A DNA stretch of 64,000 nt from Flavobacterium sp. MDT1-60. GTDB taxonomy: Bacteria; Bacteroidota; Bacteroidia; Flavobacteriales; Flavobacteriaceae. How positions within the stretch are numbered: position 1 is the first letter of the stretch; each line of letters begins with the position of its first letter. The translations under genes were made by a program, and so were the position numbers. The stretch spans positions 4,464,001-4,528,000 of the forward strand of contig NZ_CP062159.1 in NCBI RefSeq assembly GCF_014844035.1, written 5' to 3'. Positions 8,175-18,500 of the stretch are shown here, piece by piece. The notes under the pieces are model-generated. The model was not told the origin of the DNA, made no database searches, and saw nothing but the letters and a program-made list of their open reading frames with translations.

Positions 8175-9686
8175 ATGAAAAAATATACATTATTATTACT
8201 TATACTTACCGCCGGAGCACAATTTTCGTGCAACCAGGATCTTGATCCAACGGTCTATAGTAGTTTGACGAATACCAACGGGTATCAAACAAAGTCAGAT
8301 GCTATGGCAGCCGTTAATTCTATTTACGGCAGATTAAAAGGACCTTCGGTTACCGATAACTTCTCTTATTGGGCAACACGACATTTTGCTTTGACTGATA
8401 TTGCAACAGATTTAGGACATTGCCAATTTGGCGGAGATCCTGGACAATTGTCATTAGGAACGTGGAATTCCAGTAATGGATTACTAAAAGAAGATTGGCT
8501 TGCCATGTATAAGTTGATTGCCAACGCCAATAGTGCTATTTTCAATATTGTACCAATGTCTGGAATTACAGCAGCAGAAAAAGCACAATTTATAGCTGAA
8601 GCCAAATTTTTAAGAGCATCTGCTTATATGGATTTAACAGATTCATGGGGACCAGTAGTTTTAATTACAGAAGCTAACTTAGGTAATCCAGGTTATTTGG
8701 ATCAGACTCCGCCTTCATCTGTAGAAGAAATTGATGCATTTTTGGTTAAAGAATTGACTGAAGCTGCTGATGTATTACCGGTTAATTATAAAAATAATGC
8801 TATTTATGGTACTAATGATGTAGGACGCGCCACAAAAGGTGCTGCACTTACTTTAATGGCAAAATTATATTTACGCAGTCACGATTGGCAAAAAGTAGTT
8901 GCGCTTACACAACAGGTAATGAACCTAAACGAATACAGCCTTTATCCTTCTTACTTAGGATTGTTTAAAGAAAGTAACAAATGGTGTAATGAAAATATTT
9001 TTTCTTCCTTAAGTGATGCCAATACAAACGGAACTGAATTATTAAACCACTTTGGACCAGTTGATCACCCGGTTGTTCAAAACAGATGGCAGTATTATAC
9101 GGTAAACTGGGATTTCTACAATACTTTTGGAAATGAAGATGAGAGAAAAGAATGCTTCTTTCCTGAATATAAAGGCGTTGATGGTCTATTACACAAACAA
9201 GCACCTTCATTGGGTGCCGAGCCACCTGCAGGCGAATTTTACATGCAAGATGTATCGACAAGAAAATATGCTGATGATGAAACTACAACCTATTATGATG
9301 GTCATAGTGTAAACATTCTTCGTTATGCTGATGTATTATTAAGCAGAGCTGAAGCTTTAAATGAAATCAGCGGCCCAACCACTGAGGCTATCAATCTTAT
9401 CAATCAGGTTAAAGGAAGATCGCATGCTAAATTATTAGTTTTAGCTAATTACACTCAGGCTACTTTAAGAGATGCAATTTTGCAGGAAAGAGGATGGGAA
9501 TTTTTCTATGAAGGAAAACGTCGTGCTGATTTGATCAGAATGAACAAATATGATGTTTTGGTAAATGCTTATCATCTTAGAGTTGGTGAAGCTGCATTAA
9601 TCAAAATACCTCAAAATAAATATTACACATACCCACAAAGTCAGGTTGATCTTAACCCAAAATTAAGTAACGCTGACAGACAATAA
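8175..9686 (+). CDS. SusD-like surface glycan-binding lipoprotein
   Basis: This 503-residue protein has a lipoprotein signal with the lipidated cysteine at residue 19 (GAQFSC). The N-terminal SusD segment follows, with ATRHFALTDIATD and FIAEAKFLRASAYMDL. The typical C-terminal block is ILRYADVLLSRAEALNEISG, ILQERGWEFFYEGKRRADLIRMNKY and IPQNKYYTYPQ. It binds glycan at the cell surface and caps the SusC channel. It is 37 bp after susC and is followed by a hairpin that probably lowers expression of the downstream genes. Confidence 0.96.
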   Translation: MKKYTLLLLILTAGAQFSCNQDLDPTVYSSLTNTNGYQTKSDAMAAVNSIYGRLKGPSVTDNFSYWATRHFALTDIATDLGHCQFGGDPGQLSLGTWNSSNGLLKEDWLAMYKLIANANSAIFNIVPMSGITAAEKAQFIAEAKFLRASAYMDLTDSWGPVVLITEANLGNPGYLDQTPPSSVEEIDAFLVKELTEAADVLPVNYKNNAIYGTNDVGRATKGAALTLMAKLYLRSHDWQKVVALTQQVMNLNEYSLYPSYLGLFKESNKWCNENIFSSLSDANTNGTELLNHFGPVDHPVVQNRWQYYTVNWDFYNTFGNEDERKECFFPEYKGVDGLLHKQAPSLGAEPPAGEFYMQDVSTRKYADDETTTYYDGHSVNILRYADVLLSRAEALNEISGPTTEAINLINQVKGRSHAKLLVLANYTQATLRDAILQERGWEFFYEGKRRADLIRMNKYDVLVNAYHLRVGEAALIKIPQNKYYTYPQSQVDLNPKLSNADRQ

Positions 9687-9697
9687 TAAAAGGTTTC

Positions 9698-9739
9698 AAT
9701 CAGGAATAGATAGTTAAAAGAGTCTGTCTATTCCTGATT
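9698..9739 (+). terminator. hairpin after susD
   Basis: AATCAGGAATAGA (9698-9710) pairs with TCTATTCCTGATT (9727-9739) around a 16-nt loop, followed by a T-rich run. It is probably a partial terminator that lets susCD be expressed above the enzyme genes that follow. Confidence 0.65.
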
Positions 9740-9784
9740 TTTAAACAAAATAAGTACTTTTCTGTTTCATAAAAAGAGTTTCAG

Positions 9785-11193
9785 ATGATCAAAAAAATAA
9801 TAGTAAAAGGGAGTTTTATTTTTGCATTGCTTGCGTTGACAGGTTGTTCTAAAAATAAGGCGCGTATCACAAATATCAATATTGGGACACATAGCAACAA
9901 CGAATTGAAGATTCAAATCGATGTTACTACGAGTGACAATGTTCAGGTATATGCCGAATATTGGGCTGAAAAAAAGGAATAAAAAGCAAAATAAATTCTC
10001 CTATTTCAAAAACAGGTCTCTCCCACTCTTTGGTACTTTGCAATATTACTCCTGAAACGAATTATAATTTTCAATTGGTTACTATTCAGGGGCAGCAAAA
10101 AGACAGTAGTAAAGTTTATAATTTTAAGTCCAGAAGTTTACCGGAATGGCTTCAAAAGCGTTTTAAGGCAAATTGCCCAAAACCGGAACTTTTGTCTCAA
10201 AATTTTAAAAAAGGTTTCATGCTTTTAGCAAAAAGAGAAACACCGGGAGTTGCTTATATTGTTGATTACAAAGGCAACTTAAGATGGTATCATACTGTTG
10301 AAGGAGCCGGATTTAAGGTCGCTCATTTTACAAAAGATCAAACGATTATTTCCATTCTGGGAAAAAATGACGAACCAACAAGTTACGGAAGTGAAATCCT
10401 GGAAATCAATTTACAAGGTGACACTTTAACCCATATTAAAAAAGGTGAAGGCGATTTCAAACAAACTATTCACCATGAAATTATCAAAAAATCGGCTAAC
10501 GAAATTGTAACTATTACTGTAGACCAAAAAATAATCGATTTAACTTCCATTGGAGGAAAAAAGCAAGATACCATCAACGGAGACGGAATTCTAATTATGG
10601 ATAAAAAAGGAAAACAACTTTGGAAATGGAGTGTTTTTGATGATTTAGATCCAATGAAAGATAAGAATTTACTCAAAACCAAAAAAGACTGGACACATGC
10701 CAACAGTTTAAATTATGATAAAGATGGAAACTTTTTAATTTCATTTTACAATAACGGTCAGATTTGGAAAGTAGATTCAAAAACCGGAAAAGTAATCTGG
10801 AAATTAGGAAAAGATGGCAATATGAAAATGGCTGCAGATACTAATTTTTCTCAGGCTCATGCTGCACATATTAACGCAGATGGAAGCCTCATGTTCTTTG
10901 ATAATGGTGTAGATAAAAAACAATCATCTGTTTTTGCTCTTCAACTAGATGAAAAAGGTAAAACAGCAAAACTGGATTTTCATATCAATCTGCCCAAAGA
11001 CATTTACAATGACAGAATGGGAAGTGCTTATATGATCGATAAAGACGCCATCTTAGTTTGTTGTTCAAAAAGACATATTACTGTTTTAACGAATAAAAAA
11101 GGAGTTTTACTTTGGGCTTTAGAGTCTGAAATTCCGCCTTATCGTGTGCAGTTTATTCCGGAAGAAAATATGAAACCTTTTCTTCTCAATTAA
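9785..11193 (+). pseudogene. arylsulfotransferase-like propeller lipoprotein, frameshifted
   Basis: Two ORFs form one protein. Residues 1-65 (9785-9982) carry a lipoprotein signal with Cys21 (ALTGC) and the start of a beta-sandwich domain. The rest is read in the -1 frame through 11193. Reading ...YWAEKK then GIKSKINSP joins the two into about 469 residues. The long part resembles arylsulfotransferase (ASST)-type six-bladed propellers: VDYKGNLRWYH, DWTHANSLNYDKDGNFLISF, GKVIWKLGKDG and AHAAHINADGSLMFFDNG. True ASSTs transfer sulfate between phenols; homologues in PULs are mostly uncharacterised. The break is at A7 (9969-9975), within the slippery heptamer A AAA AAG (9970-9976). It may be a sequencing error, a real mutation or programmed frameshifting. 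Confidence 0.75.
9970..9976 (+). promoter_or_regulatory. A AAA AAG slippery heptamer in frame
   Basis: The zero-frame codons are GAA (9968-9970), AAA, AAG (9974-9976), GAA and TAA (9980-9982). The heptamer A AAA AAG is thus in the register used by bacterial -1 frameshift sites such as dnaX. A -1 slip continues directly into the long downstream frame, bypassing the stop two codons later. A chance one-base loss in a homopolymer gives the same picture. Confidence 0.45.
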
Positions 11194-11257
11194 AAATTAA
11201 AATAAAATCCTGAAGTTAGATTTTATTATATCGAATATCAGATTAAAAATTTTAGAC

Positions 11258-12247
11258 ATGAAAAAAATAATTCTTATTGGTATTTTTTCGGCATTGCCAA
11301 TTGTTGTTTTCAATTCCTGCAATACTTCAAATTCTCAAACTTTAGCAGAAAAAACGACTGAAGATGATTCCTATATTACGATCGATATATCTAAAATTCC
11401 GGACGATAAATTTGGAGAATCGGTACGTTACGGAAGAGAATTGATGCTAAAAACAGCTTATTATATTGGTCCAAATGGTGTTAAAGGAAAATATTTAGGC
11501 AATAAAATGAACTGTACCAATTGTCATCAGGATGCAGGTACAAAACCTTATGCCTTCAATTTAATGTCTTCACACGATAATTATCCACAATATCGTGGAC
11601 GAGAAAATAAGGTACTTACACTTGCCGAACGCGTAAATAATTGCATTATGCGCCCACACTCTGGAAAACCGCTTCCGCTTGATAGTGACGAAATGGTGGC
11701 CTTTTTATCTTACTTTAAATGGATCAGCAAGTTTGTTCCAAAAGATGGCGATTTTAAAGGAGCTAAAAACTTAGAAATTGAATTTCCTGATGTGGCTGCA
11801 AGTCCGGAAAGAGGAAAAACACTGTTTGTTGAAAATTGTGCCCGTTGCCACGGAAATAACGGCGAAGGAGTATACAATGCTGATAAATCAGGTTATACTT
11901 ATCCACCGCTTTGGGGAGAATACGGCTACCAGCCAGGTTCAAGCATGCACCGCGTTATCAAACAGGCACAATGGTTAAAAAGCAATATGCCTTATGATAA
12001 AGTGACGATTGGAAAACCTTATTTAACAGATCAACAAGCATTGGATATTGCAGCTTTTGTAAATGATGACGCCATACATTCAAGACCAAACCCAAAAACA
12101 TTCGATTATCCTAATAAAATGGGTAAACCTATCGATTACTCACATAGTCCTTTTCAGGATAATTTTACCGAAGAACAACACAAATACGGGCCTTACAAAC
12201 CCATTATTGCTTACTGGAAAAAAAATGGATGGAAAGCCGTATACTAA
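11258..12247 (+). CDS. di-haem cytochrome c lipoprotein, TsdA-like
   Basis: This 329-residue protein has a lipoprotein signal (Cys21 in FNSC) and two c-type haem motifs, CTNCH (about residue 86) and CARCH (about 194). Between them lie ERVNNCIMRPHSGKPLPLDSDEMVAFLSYFKWI, characteristic of thiosulfate dehydrogenase (TsdA)-like cytochromes. It should sit in the periplasm or on the cell surface and carry electrons. It lies within the PUL run, 64 bp after the propeller gene and 44 bp before the large hydrolase. Its link to glycan use is unclear. Thiosulfate oxidation is known for some family members, but is not shown for this one. Confidence 0.82.
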   Translation: MKKIILIGIFSALPIVVFNSCNTSNSQTLAEKTTEDDSYITIDISKIPDDKFGESVRYGRELMLKTAYYIGPNGVKGKYLGNKMNCTNCHQDAGTKPYAFNLMSSHDNYPQYRGRENKVLTLAERVNNCIMRPHSGKPLPLDSDEMVAFLSYFKWISKFVPKDGDFKGAKNLEIEFPDVAASPERGKTLFVENCARCHGNNGEGVYNADKSGYTYPPLWGEYGYQPGSSMHRVIKQAQWLKSNMPYDKVTIGKPYLTDQQALDIAAFVNDDAIHSRPNPKTFDYPNKMGKPIDYSHSPFQDNFTEEQHKYGPYKPIIAYWKKNGWKAVY

Positions 12248-12291
12248 ATTTCAAACTAACTACACCTTTTAAACCTGAATATTAAATTACA

Positions 12292-15200
12292 ATGAAACTA
12301 AACCTAAAAAACAGACAAACTCTTAACCGAATATTGATTATATGTCTTTGCATTTTCAGTATTCCATTGGCTGCACAAATAAAATATACAGATGGCAACG
12401 ACAGCTGGAATCCTAATTTATTAGGGAATCACCGTGTTGTTGTTGAATTTACCGGAAAAGATAATGTTGCCAAAACTACTATTGAATGGCGAAGAAGAGA
12501 TGAAAACCCGGAACTTAAAAGAATTATAGTTCAGGACGCGAATGGAAAGGAAATTCCAAACACAAAAACAGAAAACATAAATAGGGAAAACGGTACGATT
12601 TACTTTGAGCCAGTTTCAGGAAAAGGAACATATTACGTTTATTACATGCCTTATATTGATGAAGGAGATGCTAATTATCCTAAAGGAGTTTATGCAAAAC
12701 CTGAAAATAAAGCTGATGCTGCATGGTTATCTAAAATCAAAACTAATTTAAAAGACAATTGCACGGTTTCAGAAATTCAGAGTGTAAATTCTTTTAATAG
12801 TTTTTACCCAATGGAGGTCATTGCAACTGCGGCAGAAACCAAAGACATCATTGCTAAAAACAGTGGCAATTCCTTTTTAATTTTTCCCGAAGACAGATTG
12901 TATTCTATCCGAATGAAAAATGATTTACCTCAAAGATGGATTCAAAAGGGAGTTCAAAATAGTTTTGCTGATACAGCAATGAAAGGTGAATATTTAGCTT
13001 TTCAATTAGGTGTTTATGCCTTAGAAAATTTAAGCAATGTAAAAGTTCAGTTTTCAGATTTAAAAAATGAAACTGGAGCTGTAATTGAAGCAAAGAATAT
13101 CAATTGTATCAATACAGATGGAGTCCGTTACGACCAATCTATTTTTGCTGCTACTGTATCGGTTTTAAAAGGAAAAGTACAGGCTATGTGGTGCGGTGTT
13201 GACGTACTGGAAACTGCTGCTGCCGGAACTTACACAGGAAAAGCTACTGTTATTGCTGACGGAAAATCAAAAGAAATCACACTTCAGATAAAAGTAACGA
13301 ACGAGGTAACTAAAAATGGTGGAATAGACAGTCCTGAAAAAATGACGCGCCTAAAATGGTTAAACTCGACTTTAGCTCAGGGAAATACTGTTATTTCGCC
13401 TTATACTCCCTTAACAGTAAAAGGTTCTGAAATTTCATTATTAGGAAGAAAATTAATTTTAGGAACTGATGGTTTTCCTGCTCAAATTCAGACTTTCTTC
13501 ACACCGGAAATGACTGTTATCGGTACAAAAGCCAATGCTATTTTGAGTGCTCCAATTGCATTTCATTTTGTTGATGCTTCTGGGAAGGAATCGCTTCAAT
13601 GGAAAAACACAGGGGTTAAATTCCTTAAAAAAGAAGCAGGAACTATAGCCTGGGAAAGTGTTTCTACTTCGAAATCGCTTCAGATGGATGTAAATGCTTC
13701 TATTGAATTTGATGGTTTTGTACATTATACTGTCAAAATTACAGCTCTTGAAGATGCTTCTTTTACTGATATCAATATTCATTTACCAATGCAATCTTCA
13801 TCAGCAAAATACATGATGGGGTTAGGTCAAAAAGGCGGAAATCGTCCTGAAAATTTTGATTGGAAATGGGATGTTGCCCATAAAAACCAGGATGGTGCAT
13901 GGATCGGAAATGTAAATTCAGGTTTGCAATTTTCTTTAAGAGATGAAAAATACAGCCGTCCTTTAAACACTAATTTCTATCTGCAAAAACCATTATTATT
14001 ACCAACTTCATGGGGTAACGAAAATAAAGGTGGAATTTCTATCACTCCAAACCAAAAATCAGTTTTGGTAAATGCGTACAGCGGCGCTAGAAGTATGAAA
14101 AAAGGAGATGTTTTATATTACAACTTCAATTTATTGATTACGCCTTTCCGCACCATAGATACAGATTTTCAATGGAATACTAAATTCTATCATAAATACA
14201 GTCCAATCGATTCAATCGCGCAAACTGGTGCGACAGTAGTCAATATTCACCATGCAAATGCGATCAATCCGTATATTAATTATCCTTTTATTGAATATAA
14301 AAAGATGAAAACCTATATCGATGAAGCACATGAAAAAGGACTAAAAGTTAAAATTTACAATACAGTAAGAGAAGTTTCAAACAAAGCTTATGAAACTTTT
14401 GCCCTGAAAAGTTTAGGTCATGAAATTTATTCTCCAGGAAAAGGAGGCGGATTCTCATGGTTGCAGGAACATGTTGGCGACGATTATATCGCAGCATGGT
14501 TTGTACCTGAAATTAAGGATGCTGCCATTGTAAATAGCGGTATGAACCGTTGGCATAATTATTATGTGGAAGGGATGAACTGGTTAACTCAAAACGTTGG
14601 TATTGATGGTATTTATCTGGATGATGTAGCTTTTGACAGAATCACGATGAAACGTATCAAAAGAGTTTTGACGAAAGATGGACATCCGGGAATTATCGAT
14701 TTACACAGTGCCAATCAGTACAATAAAAGTGACGGATTTAACAACAGTGCAAACTTATACATGGAACACTTTCCATACATCAATAAACTTTGGTTTGGAG
14801 AATATTTTGATTACGAAAAAAATCAACCTGACTTTTTCTTAACCGAAGTAAGCGGAATTCCTTTCGGATTAATGGGCGAAATGCTGCAGGATGGAGGAAA
14901 TCCTTGGAGAGGAATGGTTTACGGAATGACAAACAGAATGCCTTGGAGCCATAATGCCGATCCTAGACCTATCTGGAAGTTATGGGATACATTCGGAATC
15001 AAAGGTTCCAAAATGATTGGATACTGGAGTGAAAACTGTCCTGTAAGAACAAATAATGACAAAGTATTGGCTACTGTTTACAAAAAGAACGGTTCAACTT
15101 TAATTTCAATTGCAAGCTGGGCTGATACTGATGTAAAAGTAAAACTAAGCATCGACTGGAAAAAACTGGGAATCGATCCTTCAAAAGCTACAATAACGGC

Positions 15201-15297
15201 TCCTGAAGTTGCTAATTTTCAACCAGCGCAAACTTTTACTGTAAAAGACGAATTGCCTGTAAGTAAAGGAAAAGGATGGTTGTTAATTATTAAATAA
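12292..15297 (+). CDS. large putative glycosidase (DUF6067 / GH123-N-like)
   Basis: This 1001-residue secreted protein has a signal peptide ending near IPLAAQ (about 29). Its N-terminal beta-sandwich region includes the VVEFTGKDNVAKTTIEWRRRD strand. A central domain holds WDVAHKNQDGAWIGNVNSGLQF. A C-terminal TIM-barrel-like segment has VNIHHANAINPYINYPF, GLKVKIYNTVREVS, GIDGIYLDDVAFDR (about 772-785) and EMLQDGGNPWRGMVYGM. The YLDD and nearby acidic residues look like a retaining or neighbouring-group-assisted glycosidase site. It resembles the DUF6067 group, which I associate tentatively with the GH123 N-terminal domain (beta-GalNAcase). No substrate can be read directly. It is co-directional in the PUL. 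Confidence 0.6.
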   Translation: MKLNLKNRQTLNRILIICLCIFSIPLAAQIKYTDGNDSWNPNLLGNHRVVVEFTGKDNVAKTTIEWRRRDENPELKRIIVQDANGKEIPNTKTENINRENGTIYFEPVSGKGTYYVYYMPYIDEGDANYPKGVYAKPENKADAAWLSKIKTNLKDNCTVSEIQSVNSFNSFYPMEVIATAAETKDIIAKNSGNSFLIFPEDRLYSIRMKNDLPQRWIQKGVQNSFADTAMKGEYLAFQLGVYALENLSNVKVQFSDLKNETGAVIEAKNINCINTDGVRYDQSIFAATVSVLKGKVQAMWCGVDVLETAAAGTYTGKATVIADGKSKEITLQIKVTNEVTKNGGIDSPEKMTRLKWLNSTLAQGNTVISPYTPLTVKGSEISLLGRKLILGTDGFPAQIQTFFTPEMTVIGTKANAILSAPIAFHFVDASGKESLQWKNTGVKFLKKEAGTIAWESVSTSKSLQMDVNASIEFDGFVHYTVKITALEDASFTDINIHLPMQSSSAKYMMGLGQKGGNRPENFDWKWDVAHKNQDGAWIGNVNSGLQFSLRDEKYSRPLNTNFYLQKPLLLPTSWGNENKGGISITPNQKSVLVNAYSGARSMKKGDVLYYNFNLLITPFRTIDTDFQWNTKFYHKYSPIDSIAQTGATVVNIHHANAINPYINYPFIEYKKMKTYIDEAHEKGLKVKIYNTVREVSNKAYETFALKSLGHEIYSPGKGGGFSWLQEHVGDDYIAAWFVPEIKDAAIVNSGMNRWHNYYVEGMNWLTQNVGIDGIYLDDVAFDRITMKRIKRVLTKDGHPGIIDLHSANQYNKSDGFNNSANLYMEHFPYINKLWFGEYFDYEKNQPDFFLTEVSGIPFGLMGEMLQDGGNPWRGMVYGMTNRMPWSHNADPRPIWKLWDTFGIKGSKMIGYWSENCPVRTNNDKVLATVYKKNGSTLISIASWADTDVKVKLSIDWKKLGIDPSKATITAPEVANFQPAQTFTVKDELPVSKGKGWLLIIK

Positions 15298-15303
15298 GTT
15301 AAA

Positions 15304-15489
15304 GCTCCGGCGGAGCGTCATATTTATAGCCAAATTATATGGTTTTGTAAAAAGCTCCAGCGGAGCGGCATATTTATAGCCTCCAGCGGAGCGGCATTAC
15401 AATTTCAATTATCAAATAAATGTCACCCCGATGGGGTTCGTTTGAAACAAACTATTATCTCTATAAATATAACGTCCCGCCGGGACTTC
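15304..15489. repeat. mini-hairpin repeat array 1
   Basis: Five short hairpins occur in 185 bp: GCTCCGGCGGAGC (15304), GCTCCAGCGGAGC (15354), CTCCAGCGGAG (15381), ACCCCGATGGGGT (15425) and GTCCCGCCGGGAC (15474). The first two are followed by TATTTATAGC, and the last is preceded by CTATAAATATAAC. The array therefore begins and ends with the same outward-to-inward layout. It fills the 227-bp gap between two PUL genes. A similar array follows the GH35 gene. Confidence 0.75.
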
Positions 15490-15524
15490 ATAAAATCTAA
15501 AACCTCAAAAAAATAGCTCTCCAT

Positions 15525-18500
15525 ATGAAACTTAAACCTTTCCTATCTATTTTACTCTTTGGAAGCCTCTTTGTCACCGCACAAAATAAACCAACCTTTA
15601 AGGAATATAAAAAAGTCTTTACCACGTATCCTTTTTCCGATCCTGATCCAATTCCGAAACCAGATACAAAAGTGTATCCTTATTTCCGTTTTGATGGTTT
15701 TACAGATAAACCGGTTCAAAAAGAATGGAAAGTAATTGAAATCGAAAACGATTATATCAAACTGATGATTCTTCCTGAAATTGGTGGAAAAGTCTGGTCG
15801 GCTGTTGAAAAATCAACCGGAAAAGATTTTATTTACAACAATCATGTAATCAAATTCAGGGATATCGCTATGCGCGGTCCATGGACAAGTGGCGGTGTTG
15901 AAGGGAATTACGGAATTATCGGCCACACGCCAAATTGCGCGACTCCCGTAGATTATAAAATAATAACCAGAGAAGATGGAAGTATCAGCTGCGTTATTGG
16001 CGTATTAGATTTACTGACGCGTACTTCATGGAAATTAGACATCAATTTACCAAAAGATAAAGCTTATTTTACAACGAATTCATTTTGGTTCAACTCAACT
16101 GAATTTGAACAACCTTATTATACCTGGATGAATACAGGAATTAAGGCATCCCAAAACTTACAATTTATCTACCCGGGACAAAGTTATATTGGACATAATG
16201 GCGAGCATAATTCGTGGCCAATTGACAAAGAAAACGGTAAGGATTTATCCTTTTATAAAAACAATGATTTTGGCGGTTACAAGTCATATCATGTTTTTGG
16301 TAAATACAATGATTTCTTTGGAGGCTATTACCATGACGAAGATTTCGGAATGGGAAGATATGGTAATCACGATGACAAACCCGGTAAAAAAATATGGATA
16401 TGGGGGCTGTCACAGCAAGGCATGATCTGGGAAAAATTATTGACCGACACTGATGGACAATATGTTGAAGTACAAAGCGGAAGATTATTTAATCAGGCGA
16501 GCGAAGGCAGTAATTTAACGCCTTTTAAACAACGCTCTTTTGCACCTTATCAAACAGATGCCTGGACAGAATATTGGTTTCCGGTAAAACAAACTAAAGG
16601 TTTTGTAAAAGCGAATAATTACGGTGCTGTCAATGTTAAAAACGAAAATGGCTGGTTAAAAATCTATTTTTCTCCTCTTCAAAAATTAAATGAAAAATTA
16701 GAAGTTTTTGATAATGGTAAAAAAGTTTATTCTAAAGAAATTACCTTAAATACTTTACAATTATTCAAAGATTCGATTCCCGTTTCTGTTGATTCAAACA
16801 AATTAAAACTGGTTCTTGGCGATAATAAACTGGTTTGGAATTCAGCTCCTGAAGATGGTAATCTGGCCAGACCTTTAGAAGTTCCAAAAGATTTTGATAA
16901 TAATTCGGTTTACGGCTTATATCTGCAGGGAAAAAGCTACATCAGTTTTAAAGATTATATAAAAGCAGAAGAATTCTTAACGGCCTGTCTTAAAAAAGAT
17001 CCCAACTACGCTCCTGTCCTTTCGGATTTGGCTGGGTTGCAAATCAGAAAATTGGAATACAAAGAAGCTGTTGCTACAGCGAGCAAAGCATTATCAATCG
17101 ACACTTATAATCCTGCAGCCAATTATTATTACGGTCTTGCAAATCTTCATTTAGGAAATGTAACGGATGCAAAGGATGGTTTTGATATTGCTGCTGCAAG
17201 TGTTGAATTTCGAAGTTCGGCCTATACTGCGTTGAGTAAAATTTATTTTGCAGAAAACGATGAGACGAAAGCAATTGAATATGCTGAAAAAAGCTTGTTA
17301 AACAATCAGAATAATCTGGAAGGTCTACAATTATTAGCGGTGATCTATCGTCTTCAAAACAAATCTGAAAAAGCAAATTCGCTCTTAGATAAAATTAATG
17401 CTGTTGATCCTCTAAATCATTTTGTTGGTTTTGAAAAATTCCTTTGGAACAATTCAAATGCTTCAAAATTGAATTTCACTTCATTAATTCAAAATGAAAT
17501 GCCGGAGCAGACTTATCTTGAATTAGGTATTTGGTATCAGCATCTGGGCCGTACGGATGAAGCCTTGAAAGTTTTTTCAGTGGCGGCTCCAAGTGCTGAA
17601 ATTATATATTGGAAATCATTTTTAGAAAACAAAGCAGTTGATTTAAGTAAAATTCAACCCGGAATTAGTTTTCCTTTCCGTGGTGAAACGGCCGAAATTC
17701 TTGAAAAACTGATTAAGACGAATGATCAATGGCAATTAAAATACCATTTGGCTTTGATCGAATGGAATCGCAACAACATTTCAAAAGCAAAAGAATTGTT
17801 TTTACAATGTGCATCAAAATCAAATGATCCGGCTTTTTATGCTGCAAAAACTTCCTTATTCAAAGATGATTCTCAATTGGTAATTACAAGCCTTCAACAG
17901 GCAATCAAATTAGATCCTCAAAGTTGGAGATATCCAAAATTATTGGCGGAACATTATATCATCCAAAAACAAAATGATAAAGCATTGGCTACTATCGAGC
18001 CATTCTACAAACATCATACTGAAAATTATGTGGTGGGAATGTTATATGGTAAAACGCTTTTACTGAATAAAAAGTACGCTGAAGCGGATGCCTTTTTAAC
18101 AAAACTAAAAATTCTTCCTTTTGAAGGAGCAACAAGTGGAAGACAATTGTATCATGAAGCCAAACTGATGCAGGCTTTGGCACAAATGAAAAATAAGCAG
18201 TATAAAAAAGCACTTCAATTTATTGGCGAAGCAAAATTATGGCCGGAGAACCTGGGAGTTGGAAAACCATACGATGAAAATATCGATGAAAGACTGGAAA
18301 ACTGGCTGGATTATCAATGTTTTACAAGTCTTGGCCATACTGAAACGGCTAAAAAATCTTTAGAAAAAATCGTTGCATTCAATCCAAAAATTGATAATAC
18401 AGTAATGAACTTCTTACCGGCAAATCAATTGGTTTCGGCCTGGGCTATCGAAAAAACCTCTTCTTCAAAACAAGCAGAAGAATGGCTTAGACATCAGGCA

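Noticed and set aside
15304-15489. Hairpin array looked at as a possible CRISPR array
   Set aside because: Repeats are 13-nt palindromes of different sequence with unequal spacing, and no cas genes are present.
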